A stretch of DNA of 64,000 nucleotides from Ailurus styani (lineage: Eukaryota > Chordata > Mammalia > Carnivora > Ailuridae). The DNA lies in NCBI GenBank assembly GCA_002007465.1, contig LNAC01000861.1, positions 124,314 through 188,313 on the forward strand, in the 5' to 3' direction. Shown piece after piece: positions 41,909 through 56,200 of this stretch. Every line of letters starts with the position of its first letter. Within the stretch, counting starts at the first letter, position 1. Below the pieces are notes generated by a model, which had not been told where the DNA came from, did not search any database, and saw nothing but the letters and a program-made list of their open reading frames with translations. The position numbers were made by a program, and so were the translations under genes.

Positions 41909-44250
41909 AATTGGGTATAGTGCTTCTTAGTGGGGGGAATGCTTATCATTTTTTATGAGCTTATATGTGTGTGTGTCTAAAAGCATGGTAAGCATTAGCC
42001 CTGACAGAAAATTCCAAATTAGCTAGCAACCTACTGACATAGCAGACAAGGGTGACTGGAGATTTTACTCACTCAGAAGAGTTGATGAAATAGATTATAA
42101 GAGACCCAATGCTTAGTACAAATACAAGGATCACCTGGAAGGAAAAAAAAAACAACCAAGGATCAACGTACATTTTATTGACATATAGATGAATAAACAA
42201 ACCAACAAAATTGTGTTTTCTCTTTTAATCTTGCCTATATCTATGTAGCCATTTTTCACACATTCATTTACATTAGCATTCATTCATTGAAGAAAAATTG
42301 ATTGGAACTTTACTGGGTATTCAGTAAATGACAAGCATCCACTCATTTTACTTTCACAATTTTAATTCCCACATACTTTAGAATAAACTGCTTGTCCCTC
42401 ATACTGCTCATAAAGCCTTCTGATTTCAAGAAGTCCTATCATTTATTCATTCCTTCACTCATCAAACATTTATGAAGTGCCTAATATGTGTTACACACTT
42501 TATTACATGCTGGAAATGAGGGCTATTGGACATTGGCTCTGGAAGTGAATTGCCTGTGACACTGGAGAAGAAACAGTCCCAACATGTCCATATAAAGGAT
42601 AGTCAGGATTGTGACAGGAGGGAATGTGCTGTAAGTGAGGAAAAGAAAATGAGTGCAAGCAATGTGCTTGGTTTGTCAAATAAGCTGAGCTGGCGTAATG
42701 TAATCAGAAGTTTACCCCTTCAAAACTCTCAAGGCATTTGGATGAAATATTTTGCAGCCTCCATGACTTTTCAGATCAACTTAAGGTACACAAACATTCC
42801 TCCAGTTGTTCCTGATTTCTGAGCCATTTGTTTTTTGTTTTTTTATGTTCAGTTCAGTGTAGAATTGGTAATACTAATAATAAAATGAATTTTAGTTATA
42901 ATTAAAGCTTTACTCCCTTCCACCTCAGGTATTCCTTGGGCAGGTTACCTGTACTGGGAAAAAGAGTTGGTTTCCTCTCTATTAACCCTAAATTTCTATT
43001 TCTAGTTGCCCACTGACTAGCCTACCTCTGGCCTCCCCAGAATAGTAGGTCAGTGTCCGAGAGTGAACAGAAGAGGGAGGTCAGAAAAGGAAATGCTCGA
43101 CTTAACTGCTGTTCCATCACTAGGCTCTCACCCTGGAGCTCTGGGAATGGGAGGCGTTTAATGTTTACTTGTATGGGCTGTTTCATTGTTCTTTGGAGAT
43201 ACCAATTCAATTCATATTCAAATTTAACAAGCATTTGGTTAGTACCTATCATGACCCAAATATTATTCTGTGATTGGGATCTATCAGTGAACAATATATA
43301 TGAAGATCCTTGCCTTTATGGATCTTACAGTCTAGACAATAAATAAAGACAACTAATCTGTAACTTGCATGATATGTTAGCAGTTATATGCTAGGAAAGT
43401 AAAGTTAAGCAAAGTAAAGGGGATCAGAAATGCAAGGGGAGAGGGGACAAGGATTGAAGTAGGGATAATAATCACTTGCAGTTCCCTTGAATTGTGGAAA
43501 CATGTTCTTGAACTGGTTGCTCACAACTCCTCTCAGTACACATCACATGCCTTTCTTCTGCTGGGACCCATACCCTTCCAGATGCCTACTTGAGCAGATA
43601 AGAGGAGACTCTTACATGTGACCCAAATCTGGCTCCTGGAACAAGTCAAGCATTCTTTGCCTCAACAAACAGTGGAAGGACAGATTATCTTCAGTGTGAC
43701 AACTTCTGCCTAGAGTACCTAGCTCAATGGCTCCTTATCACAAATAAGCCAGATGTCAGTCCTCTGTGTCCCCAGCATTCCAAGAGATGCAAACTGAAAA
43801 TTCTGAGTGGAACCTCTCAAGCCTCTTTCCTTTGCCTTGACATGAGACAAAAGTATTCCCACACCTCTGCCATAACAGAACTTGTTCTAAAAATCCTCTT
43901 CTATTTCCAACTTCACTTAATTTTTTTAACATTTTAATTTAAATTCTATTTAGTTAACATACAATGTAACATTGGTTTCAGGTGTTTCTTAAATTCCACA
44001 TATGCGTAAAATCATCTTATATTTGTCTTTCTCTGACTCATTTTTTTCACTTAGCATAATACCCTCTAGTTCTATCCATGTCATTGCAAATGTCAAGATT
44101 TCATCCCATTTTATGGCCAAGTAAATATATACTACATATATACTATATCTTCTTTATCCATTCATCAGCTGATGGGCACTTGGACTATTTCCATAACTTG
44201 ACTATTATAGATAATGTTGTGAAAACAATGGGGTGCATGTATCCCCTTGA

Positions 44251-44284
<34 letters not shown>

Positions 44285-47200
44285 ATTTATTTATTTATTT
44301 TTGTAAATACCTAGTATACTGTGCAATTGCTGGATCATAGGGTAGTTTCATTTTTAACTTTTTGAGGAAACTCCATACTGTTTTCTAGAGTGGCTGCAGC
44401 ACCAGTTTGCATTCCCACAAACAGGGCAAAAGGATTCCCCTTTCTCCACATCCCTGCCAGCACCTGCTCTTTCTTGTGTTATTGATTTTAGCCATTTGAC
44501 AGTTGTGAGGTGATATTTCATTGTTGTTTTGATTTGCATTTCCCTGATGATCAGTGATGTTGGGCATCTTTTCATGGGTCTATTGGTCAGCTGTACATCT
44601 TCTTTGAAAAAATTCATGTCTTCTGTCCATTTTCTAATTGGATTATTCATTTTTCAGGTGTTGAGCTTTGTAAGTTCTTTAAATCACTCACCACAATCAA
44701 GTGGGATTTATTCCTGAGTTACAAGTGTGGTTCGATATTCAAAATCAATCAACATGATACACCACATTAATAAAAGAAAGGATAGGAAACATACGATTAT
44801 TTCAGTAGATGCAAAAAAAATTAGACAAAGTAAAATATCCATTCATGATAAAACTCCTAACATAGAAGGTTTAGAGGGAACATACCTCAACATAATAAAG
44901 GTCATATATGAAAAACCCACAGCTAATATCACCCTCAGGGGTGAAAAACTGAGCACTTTTCCTCTATGGTCAGGAACAAGACAGGGATGTCCACTCTCAC
45001 CACTGTGATTTAACATAGTACTAGAAGTCCTAGCCTCAGCAATCAGACAACAAAAATAAATAAAAGGTATCTGGATCAGCAAGAAAAAAGTAAAACTTTC
45101 ACTATATGCAGATGACATGATACTTGATATAAAAAGCCCAAACAACATCATACAAAAACTCCTAGAACTGAAAAACGAATTCAGTAAAGTCACAGAATAC
45201 GAAACCAGTGCACAGAAATCTGTTGCATTTCTATACACCAATAATGAAGCAGCAAAAAGAGAAATTAAGGAATCAATCCCATCTACAATTTCACCAAAAA
45301 CAAGAAGATATCTAGGAATAAACCTAACCAAAGACGTAAAAGACCTGTACTCTGAAAACTATAAAATACCGATGAAAGAAATTGATGACACAAAGAAATG
45401 GAAAAACATTCCATGCCCAAGGATTGGAAGCACAAATATTGTTAAAATGTCTATACTACCAAAGCAATCTACACATTTAAAGCAATCCCTATCAAAACAC
45501 CAACATCATTTTTCACAGAAATAGAATAAACAATCCTAAAATTCATATGGAACCACAAAAGACTCAAACAGCCAAAGCAACTTCGAAAAAGAAAAGCCAA
45601 CCTGGAGGTATCACAATTCGGGACTTCAAGTTGTATTAAAAGCTATAGTAATCAAAAAGTATGTTACTGGCACAAAAATAGACACTTAGATCAACGGAAC
45701 AGAATAGAAAACCCAGAAATGAACCCACAACTATATAGTAAATTAATTTTCTGCTTCAACAAAGCAGGAAAGAATATCCAATGGAAAAAAAAAAGTCTCT
45801 TCAACAAACGATATTGGGAAAACTGGACAGCAACATGCAAAAGAATGAAATTGGACCTCTTTCTTACACCATACACAAAAATAAATTCGAAATAGATTAA
45901 AGACCTAAATGTGAAATTGGAAACCATAAAAATCCTAAGAACAGAGCCAGTAACCTTTTTAACATGGGCCATAGCAACTTCTTTCTAGATAGGACTCTGG
46001 AAGAAAGGGAAACAAAAGCAAAAATAAACTATTTGGACTTCATCAAAATAAAAAGTTTCTGTACAGCGAAGGAAACAATCAAGAAAACTAAAAGGCAACC
46101 TGTGGAAAGGGAATGGGAAATATTTGCAAATAATATATCTGATAAAAGGTTATTTTCCAAAACATATAAAGAACTAACTGACTCTAATTTGCATGTAATT
46201 GGGTAATAAGCTAAGAGCTTCAACTGGTTTTCTTCCAATTGCTTTGTAAGTGGCAATGTTGCAGCTTACTTAATACCTAACAGTTACTGGCGTCTATTTC
46301 TTTGGGTTCTCAGCTCTCATTATAAGTTCCGTTTTAATATCTACATTGAGTGTTGGTAGAGACATTACTAAGTTTCTGGGTCTAAGAGTAGTTAGAGATG
46401 TATTTTGCAGCTCAAAACAGATGTTGGGAGTGGATATATGGAAATTATATACATATATCTCAGTATTGATAGTTATTGATAGTTACCATGAAATCTTTCT
46501 CTGTTCTTTCCACATGACTTTTTTTTCTCTCTTACTGATTCTTCAGGTATAAATCATTTATTGACAGGCTTCCAGAAAGACGATGGTAGACCACATGTTT
46601 ACAATCCTCCAACCCACAGAAATTAACCACCCCCCCCCCGAAAAAGAGAAAAATTTAGTTTCATTGAAACTAAGAACAATGCCAACCTCATGCCACAAAC
46701 CAAAAGGATACTACCCAGAAATAATATATAACAAACAGAAAAATTTATACCCTACCAAAAACAGGCACTGGGAGCTAGCAGCTTATGAACACTGCTCAGT
46801 GACTAAGGCAAAATAGGAGGAAACTCCAAGAGGACATGTAAATTCCTCTTGGGTTGCAGAGGCAAAATCTGGAAGCAATGGCTGTTTGGGGGCCGGTGGG
46901 GGGTACAAAGATGAAGATGAAGCCAGAAAGCCAGAGGGGCCTGGGGGAGATTGCCGCCACACTACTGCTGATGGGGGACCTCGTGGCTAGCAGCAGCAAC
47001 ACTACTTTTCCCAGAAGCACCTGGGAAAGCAGTCAGAGAGAAATAAACTGAAAAACATGAGACCTGGTCCAGAGAAAGCTTTGTTTGTGGAGTTGCTGGC
47101 CATAGTATTATTCCCTACATTTGTATGTGTGGAAAAACATCCAGTAAATTAGGATGGATTTCCACGGTGGGGCTTAAAACTGCCCATTTAGTTGGTGGAT

Positions 47201-50200
47201 AGTTATGTGTGTATCTATAGAATATGAACAGCAGCCAATACAGTGAACAAGGAACACTGAATACTCTAAACCTTCGTTTATGAACATTAGCAGACAACAG
47301 AAATGCCATTTACATGGCAAGTGTAAGAAAATAGGAGGCTCAAACAGAGAAAACAGACAAAATGACCTTCAATGAAAGCATTAATATAGACCATGTAATT
47401 AAACTTTGTCAAATTACCATTAGTGTTCCTAGTGAGAGTCTAAAAATCTGTTAAACAGCACCAGAGGATTGGAAATGTAAAAGGAGAAGATGGGGATAAT
47501 ACAGACAGAGTAAATAAAAGAAGCTACACCCTAAAACCTGGCTGGGAGATTAACAAAAAAAGGTCAGGATTATCAATATTAGCATTTTATTTATTTATTT
47601 TTAAAGATTTTATTTATTTATTTGACACAGAGAGAGAGATTACAAGTTACTAGGCAGAGAGGCAGGCAGAGAGACAGGGAGAGGAGGAAGCAGGCTCCCT
47701 GCTGAGCAGAGAGCCTGATGCGGGCCTCGATCCCAGGACCCTGAGATCATGACCTGAGCCGAAGGCAGAGGCTTTAACCCACTGAGCCACCCAGGCGCCC
47801 TCAATATTAGCATTTTAAAAGAGGTCCCCTTTGGAGTTGAGTTTCAGACTTTGGGGGTGGGGTTCTAGCTGACCTGACTTGTGGTGGTACCTCTGAGATG
47901 ATGTGAGCCTGGTTCTGGCAATGTTGGAAAAACTGGGCTGCATGTAATTGCTGAGGCCTGGCCTCGTTTCACAAAGCAGAGAGGACAGGGTGGATTTGGA
48001 GCTTAGAGACATGAGCTTCATATCTAACAGGGAGCCTTAAGTGCTAGAAGATATTGGAAAAACTGCATTTACAGAGATTTTAGGAAAAAGGATGGAAAGC
48101 CAAAAATTCTCCACCCAACAAAACTGTCTTGGACATGCAAGGTATGAAAGTATACCATCCACACCTTCCCTTGCAAATGAATATGGGGAGTCTCAAGAAA
48201 AAGAAAACATTCAGAAACAGAAAGCATGTTATGTAAGAAAAACTGGTGCCTAATGAAACTGATAAAATTAATTTTTGAGTCTAAATCAAATATGAAGAAA
48301 AAACTCTTATACCAGATGTATAATGCTAAAAACAAACAAAAAAAAAACACAACAGTAATCTGGAACTGAATGTTCAGATTCATTCAACAATTTGTGGAAG
48401 GAAGGAGGGGTGGTGTAGTGGAAAACATGCAAAAGATCTTTTTTTTAAAATAAAGATATAAAACATGCAGAGATACATAGAGGAAATATAGAATGGGAAA
48501 TCTGTTCTGAACTTGACTTACCTCATAGGTCATTGATATTCTATGAAAAATGAAATTATACAAGTCAAAATATGTAAAAAAAAAAAGTAATAAAAATTAA
48601 CAAATAAATGAAAATATCAGATCAATGCTTAGTTTGCCCTGAATGGTTTACATGTATTATCATGTAATTCTCCATACAATACTCTAAAGGAGGTTATTCA
48701 TATTGTAAGAATGAAATCCAATTTAGAAAAATTAATTTGCCCAAGATTACATAGTAGGAAGTGGAGGAGCCAGTGTTTGAGTCTGTCTCTCTCAAAATTC
48801 ACAGTCACCATGCAATTTTGGTCTCTCCAGTAAAATAAGGAACTAAGACTGTGATAGAGCTCTTAGCTAACTAACACCCATTTTCCTTTTCTTTACTAAA
48901 TTATCTCCCATTTGTTTTTTTAAGCCACTTATATTTAGATATTCTATTATGCAACAAACTCAATCTCTAGGTATTATGAGGCTCAATAAAACAAATCACC
49001 ATAAAGGAGAATAATCAAATTCCCCTGGTAAATTAACAAATAAAATGTATTCTTAAATTAGTAAGAGAACAGAAATCAGAAATCCAGCTCCATGATATTT
49101 ATAGGAGACGCACTTAACAGGAAATTAGACAAAAAGATTGACAGATAGCTGGGCAAAGATATTCCAACCAAGTATGGATAAAAATGAAAGCAAAGTTACA
49201 TGCTAATATTGTATTCAAAACTATAAAAAAAACCCACTGAGACGATATTTCATATAGATTAAAAAAAAGCACAATCAAGCAGTAAGATTTAATAGGTAAC
49301 TTTATGCAGTAATTGATATTATATAAAATATGTAATTTAAAATGTGTTCGAAATGCAAGATATTTGATAAAACTACAAAATTATAAATGAAAACTTTTGA
49401 CATGTCCCTTTCAGTCAGCAAATAACTAAGGATATGGAAAATACATATAACATAATAGTGCTTATATACCAAACATAATACATATTCCTTCAAAAGTCAA
49501 TGGAGCAATAAAAATTGAACATGCACTAGTGACAATGAATCTCCCCATAAATTTCATAAACCAGAAGTCATAAAGATAGTGATATCCTTGGACCATAAAT
49601 TTTACCAAAGTAGAAAAGATAGCCACTCTGTCCCAAGGAAACAAAAGCGCACGGCATTCCTCTAAATAGATCATGAATCAAACAAGAAATCAAAATTAAA
49701 ATTTCAAACAACAAGACGAATTAGGCACTCACGAAAATAATAATACTTGCGAAAGGCTATGAGATATGACCAAAGAAGTACTCGGAGGAAAATTTTTGTA
49801 AAACAAATTCCACTCAAACTGGAAACATTAGGGCGCCTGGGTGGCTCAGTGGGTTAAAGCCTCTGCTTTCGGCTCAGGTCATGATCTCAGGGTTCTGGGA
49901 TCGAGGCCCACATCGGGCTCTCTGCTCAGCAGGGAGCCTGCTTCCTCCTCTCCTTGCCTCTCTGCCTGCCTCTCTGCCTACTTGTAATCTCTCTCTGTGT
50001 GTCAAATAAATAAATAAAATCTTTAAAAAAAAAAAAAAAACTGGAAACATTAGGCCCGCACACAGGATGGGCTGCAAGAAGGGCTGCGCAAGCGCAATGG
50101 GACCGGGGCCGGGCATGCGCAGTGCTGTCCTGCGGCTTCTAAGGTGCCACCGCTGCGTGCAGTACAGGGTTCCCCAGATAGGTGAGAGATGTTACCGCCA

Positions 50201-53200
50201 ACCTTTAGCGAGCTGACTGAGGAAGTATGAGGACTGCTCAGGAAGACTCAGATCATCACATGGGTCCAGCAGCAAAAATAAATTCTGTGCTCGGAGACCC
50301 AGTGACCAGCAGTGACTTGACGAACATAAGGAAACAAAATACTGGCCAGAGTCCTCACAACAGAGACTACGGAAGCTGTGCAAAGGGAGCAGATTCAGCA
50401 GTGCTGCGCTGCTTTTGCAGATGGACAGCGAACCATCGACCATAACTCGTGGACCACCTTCCACCGGCCCTAGAAACCCCAGAGCCTGTGGGGGCTGGTA
50501 CCCATCCTCGGGGGTGGCTCTTTCTACCAGGTGCCTGCGTTGCAAGCTGACCAGTGGGGCCGAGAAGGCATCACACCAGCTGCCCGTGGCTCTCCAGCAT
50601 GAGGAACCCCAAATGGCGGAGGCCGCCCCAGCCTGACCCGTCGCCACTGCTGGTAGAGGGAAAGTAGAGGCCCCAGGCCCTCTGCCATTAGAAACAATGT
50701 GAGCCGCTGCCACGCTGAAACATAACCTGTGGGTTAAGGTTGTTCCTTTAAGGACAAGCTTCACAAGGCGGAGCAGCATCTTCATTGCTTATTAAGCCTT
50801 TTGCTGCTTGAACTTGCTCTCCCTGTCATCGTCTGTCAAAGGGGAAACATGTCGATTTGGGGATTTCTCCCAATAAACTCAGGGTCCATCCAGTTAGCTC
50901 TTTCCCAAGTTTCGGGTAGACTTTTGGATGATAGGAAAAGAAGCAGGCTTTGTATTAGAAAGGTTTATTCAAAAATTCTCACCCTGAACGGGTGAGGTAG
51001 CATGTTACATAGTGTCGTCATTCATTAAAACTGACCAGGGGGAGGGAATGAAATTAAACAAAATAAATGGGGAAAAATGGGATATTGAAATTAAGAAGGA
51101 TGAGAAAGATATTAATTATATATACATATGTATATATCATTGAAACTAATGAAATATATAAATCTCCAGCAAGGCTAAATGAAACCAAGAGAGGGACATG
51201 GCCCATCATGAGGGAGGAATGGTGTGAATTAGGTGTAGAGAGAAAAAGAGGAATGGTGTGAATTAGGTGTAGAGAGAAAGGAAAAGTGTTCTTTATAGCC
51301 AGAGTTAGAGTTTAGTCTATAGGGCAGTCAATGAGAGCTTCAAAATTGCATTCCTGCTAGTGGCTCCTTTTCCTTGGAAAGTGACCTCTGGCTTCAAAAA
51401 ACAAATCTTTTCATTTAAAACTAAGGATGTTATATTATTTATTGTGTAAATACATAACCTTCTAAGAATGAAAGTAACTCTATTAACAGACCAGGACAAC
51501 TGGCAAAAACCTGACCTTATGATCATCATGTTTATAAGGTGTATTAGCATGTTGATTCAGTAATTACTTCTTAACCCATGTAAGAAACACCTAGGAGAAC
51601 AGGTTTGTAATCTCAAGACAGGTGCAAGAAACTAAAAGGACATCTAAATGTTCTGACACCTGTCTCTAAATTTTTCAAAAATTTTTTCTAGATTGAATTA
51701 TTAAATTGATAACACACATCTGGTTAAAGCAACATAACTATACTACAAATTCTAATAATTTTCAAACACAAGAAGTAAAACTATATAGGAAATTTATCCA
51801 AATGAGATAGATTTTTTTCAATTAATTATTTACGGATATTACTTACTGCTAGAATGAGATGGATTTGAGCATCAGTTTTAAATGTTTTTTTGTTAATAGA
51901 GGCAAGCACTATATTTACAAAGATATCAGGTTATATATGTAGTATATGCTAGGCATACATGTGTATATTTACATATTAACTGTTAACTCATGTAATAATT
52001 ATGTCAATTCTCATACATTAACTCATTTATTCATTGAGATAAACTACAGATAGTATTTTTCATTCCCATTTTATAATTTTTGTATTTTATTTCTCTGTGC
52101 GTCAGATTCTTCATTTATCAAAAAGAGGTAATGATAATACCTCTGTTTTGTAAAATGGGTTTTAAAAGGGTGATGGGAGAGGAAGGTGATGGTGAGAGAA
52201 GTCCTCAGGTAAATCCATTTTAGGAAATCACACCCATGAAACCTGAAGAATTGATACAGAGCAAAGCTGGCCCTTTGAAAATCTGTTAGAACACCCCTAC
52301 CCAACTTACCCAGGATATTCCAATTTGGAAGACACCAGAGACCAGTTAACCTGAATTTTGATCTAACTTTGCCTTCTCTGGCTGCATTAGCCACTCATTT
52401 TACTAGTCTCCACAAAGAACTGCCACAAGAAATAATAAATTTTATTATTTCAAAATTTAAATTTTATAGATACAACTAACACCTAAAGAAAATATATCTG
52501 AGAATGTTGCTGAGAATCATGAGGTTTGAAGAAAGAAGCTCATAGCAGTGGATGGAGATGGGGTAAAGAAAAAATGAATTTTTACTGTGTACCCTTTGAT
52601 ATTTTTTGAATATTGTGCCACGTGCATAAAAAAAGACAATGCTACCATGCACAAATAATTAGTGTGAATATTGTCTAGTATCTCAGGTTTTTCTTTATTC
52701 ATATGAAAGATGTCTAAGGCATAGTCTCATACAAAGTAAGTACCTGATGCTTGATGATATATGAAATAGAAAATATGAAACAATGGAAGAAAATGGAAAG
52801 TAAAACATAAAGATACAACTCATCTCGAGGTGGTAGAAAAGATTTTTAAATTTTATTTTTTTGCATAAACAATGGGTGTAAAGTATGAAGTAAGGGACTA
52901 GTTTTTATGTTTTTCCCCCTAAGAAGTATCACTGAATTATGAAAATGAGCAAACTCCAGTGAAATAAATTTTTATTTAGTTAATTTTTCCAGCATTATTT
53001 TTGAAATATTTTTGTCTCATTTCTTAACAAATTTTGATGCTTACTTTGCTCATTTAGTTGTTCTGTATGTTAAGATTGACAACTGTTGCTCTAGCTAACA
53101 GCTTATTTACAAATTTACAGAAAGGATTACACATTCACAGAAAAGATTACACATTTATGGAAAGGAGTTAAAACAGAATAAAAAGACACATAAAGTGCTG

Positions 53201-56200
53201 GATTCCCTGAGAAAATAGAACCGAGGGAAGATGTGGATGTGGACAGGATGTGGACTTAAAATGGTGCCTAGAATGATGCCAAAAATAGATACATTTATTA
53301 AAGATAAGCCATAATTTTAGTTCTGAATGTTCTAGCCATCAAAGCAACAGAGAAGCAGAGTCAGTTACACAATTAACTACAACCTGTTTGCCCCGGAAAA
53401 AAGGAGAGATTGTTTAGGAATAAGACTACATTCAGAGCTAATGCGAAAGAAAACCTTCCAACCCTCCTACATTGTTGGTGGGAATGCAAGCTGGTGCAGC
53501 CACTCTGGAAAGCAGTATGGAGGTTCCTCAAAAAGTTGAAAATAGAGCTACCCTATGACCCAGAGATCACACTACTGGGTATTTACCCTAATGTTACAAA
53601 TGTAGTGATCCACAGGGCAAGTGCACCCCAATGTTTATACCGGCAATTTCCACAAGAGCCAAACTATGGAAAGAACCTAAATGTCCATCAACAGATGAAT
53701 GCATAAAGAAGATGTGTGTATATATATACAATGGAATACTATGCAGCCATCAAAAGAAATGAAATCTTGCTGTTTGCAACAACGTGGATGGAACTAGAGG
53801 GTATTATGCTGAGCGAAATAAGTCAATCAGAGAAAGACAATTATCATATGATCTCTCTGATATGAGGAATTTGAGGGGCAGGGTGGGGGGTCATGGGGAA
53901 TAGGGAGGGAAAAAATGAAACAAGATGGGATGGGGAAGGAGACAAACCGTAAGAGACTCTTAATCCCATGAAACAAACAGGGTTACTGGGGGGTGGGTGG
54001 GTAGGGATAGGGTGGCTGGGTTATGGACATTGGGGAGGGTTTGTGCTATGGTGAGTGCTGTGAAATGTGTAAGCCTGATGATTCACATACCTGTACCCTT
54101 GGGGCAAATAAAAACAAAAAACAAAAACAAACAAACAAAAAGAAAGAAAATCTCCCAAAGATAGTCATAACATAACTTGCGATGACAAAAACAACAAGCC
54201 CACAGATGCTACAGAGTTGATTAATACTTTGCCATGTTTTAATCTATAGAGGGATCTCTAGAAGGTATCCTGTTTTGAAAATAGATTTTTCCCTTTGACT
54301 ATTGGAATTTTCCTTCTTTTTCTTTTCTTTTCCTCTTTTCACCTTCCTCTCTTTTTCCTCCTCTGTCCTTTTGTTCTTCTTTCACTGGGTGATTGGCTAT
54401 GTACCCTCCCCCAAAGTATTAAGGATATTAGTCTGTAGATTTTTTTACTTGCTCTACTTGGCGGGCTTGATATAGATACTGTGCCTTCATTGAAAAAGAA
54501 AATTGAATGTTTTATTTTTTTACCATGTCCTGTTTAATTAACATTAGGGATATCCACATCTTGAAGATTTGGTTGACTAGAACTTGAAATCATTTAGGTC
54601 TCCCATAGATAGAGGGGGAAGAGGAATGATTGTGGTAATGATGATACAGGTCTTTGTCTAAAAAAGATCTGTATTTTTCCCAGATATTTGTCTGTTTAAG
54701 TTTCTTTCCTTTTTGACCAGTTTTGATAATTTCTATTGTCCTAAGGAATCATCTAGTTTTCAAATTTAATTGCTTATATAACTTTCAATTTGCTTTTTAT
54801 TTGTATCCTCATTTTAATGTCTTGTTTCTTATATATTTGTGCTTTTTCTCTTTTTTCCTTGTTTAGGCTAGCTATTGATTTCTCTATGTTATTGTTTTAA
54901 ATAATCAGCTGTTTTATAACTTATTATTCTCTGACTATTTCTGTGTAGATTTAATGTGTTTTCTTTAATTTTTTGAGACTGATAATTCATTTATTTCCAT
55001 TGTTTTCATTTATCAAAATAAGTTTTTATTGTTAGGCATTTAACTCAGAACCACTTCCATCTTGTACTCTAGGTGTTTTCATTATCATTGTTTTAAAGAT
55101 ACTGCAAGTGTTTTTTGATTTTTCTGAGTTAAGGGTCTTTTGAGAGAGGGAAATGGTACAATTTGTAGCTGTAAGGTCTTTGTTTTTCTTTTTTTTTCTG
55201 GGTTTATTTATTGTTTTCTTATTATTGTGTTGTGTTCAGTTAATATCTATCTATGCTTTGTAAGTTTCATAATTGGGACTGTCTTTTTGTGGCCCAATAT
55301 ATGCCAAAACTTTTACAAATAGTCCATAAACATTTGCAAGTTTAATTTCTGTTTTCAGTATATGGAGTTTCATCATTTCAATCAGCTTTGTCTTGTTAAT
55401 TAAGTTACTCTGATCTTCTTTATGCTTATTATTGTTAAAAAAGAAACAGGTCCAAAATGGAGTCTCTTATGTTAAGCCCCACAAAAGACTTAATACCTAA
55501 CCTAATTGTTGTTTTAGCCTTTTCTGGGAATTCAGTTTTAAACCAATCAGTCTGGAATTTCCTAGCCAACACTTGTGAGGTGATCTGCACAGTAAGACCA
55601 TCTGCTCTATCCTCTAAAGGAAGGTGATCTTGCCTGAAAAATTTTTTTCTTTTCTTTTTGCTAATAGCTTCCTTGCTCCACTCTTGCTATAAAAACTTCC
55701 CATTTTTTCACAACTCCTCAGAGTATGTCTCTGATTGTTAGATGGGATGCTACCTGATTCATGAATTGCTTAAGAAAGCCAATTAAATCTTCAAGTTTAC
55801 TTGGTTGAATTTTGTTTTTTAACATTTTTTTCTATTTATTTTGTCCTTATATTATGAGTGAACTAAAATCTGCTACAACCAACTACAACCAATGTGTTTT
55901 CAATATTTCTGTTTATATCATGCAATTTTTATTTATTATCTTGAAGTTATATTTTTGGCGTAGGTATTTTTGGGAGGTATTTGGTATTTTTGGTGATATT
56001 CATGATGTTATATTTTGTTTGAGGTTTGTTACATTTACCATTACAAATATTGTGTGTTGAATTGTGTCCCCCCAAAAAAAGATATGTTGAAGTCCTAACC
56101 CTCAGTACTGCCAAAAGTGACCTTGTTTGGAAATAGGGTCTTTGCAGATATATTCAAGTTAAAATAAGGTCATGATTATGGGCTCTAATTCAGTATGACT

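Larger units (their letters stand above)
48960..51320 (+). mobile_element. Old L1 ORF2 5' part, interrupted
   Basis: 48960-49817 has ORF2 endonuclease-region text (TTATAGGAGACGCACTTAAC, AAAAAGATTGACAGATAGCT, AGTACTCGGAGGAAAATTTT). Similar A-rich ORF2 text resumes near 51035 (ACAAAATAAATGGGGAAAAA, CTCCAGCAAGGCTAAATGAA). A young SINE and a GC-rich segment interrupt it between 49833 and about 51030. Confidence 0.6.

Noticed and set aside
44843..45331. 162-codon minus-strand frame
   Set aside because: It is antisense to L1 ORF2 (reverse-transcriptase region).
50192..50785. 197-codon open frame on the minus strand of the GC-rich insert
   Set aside because: GC-rich sequence is poor in stop codons, the frame has no recognisable domain, and the mRNA-like features (CpG-rich start, AATAAA) point to the plus strand.
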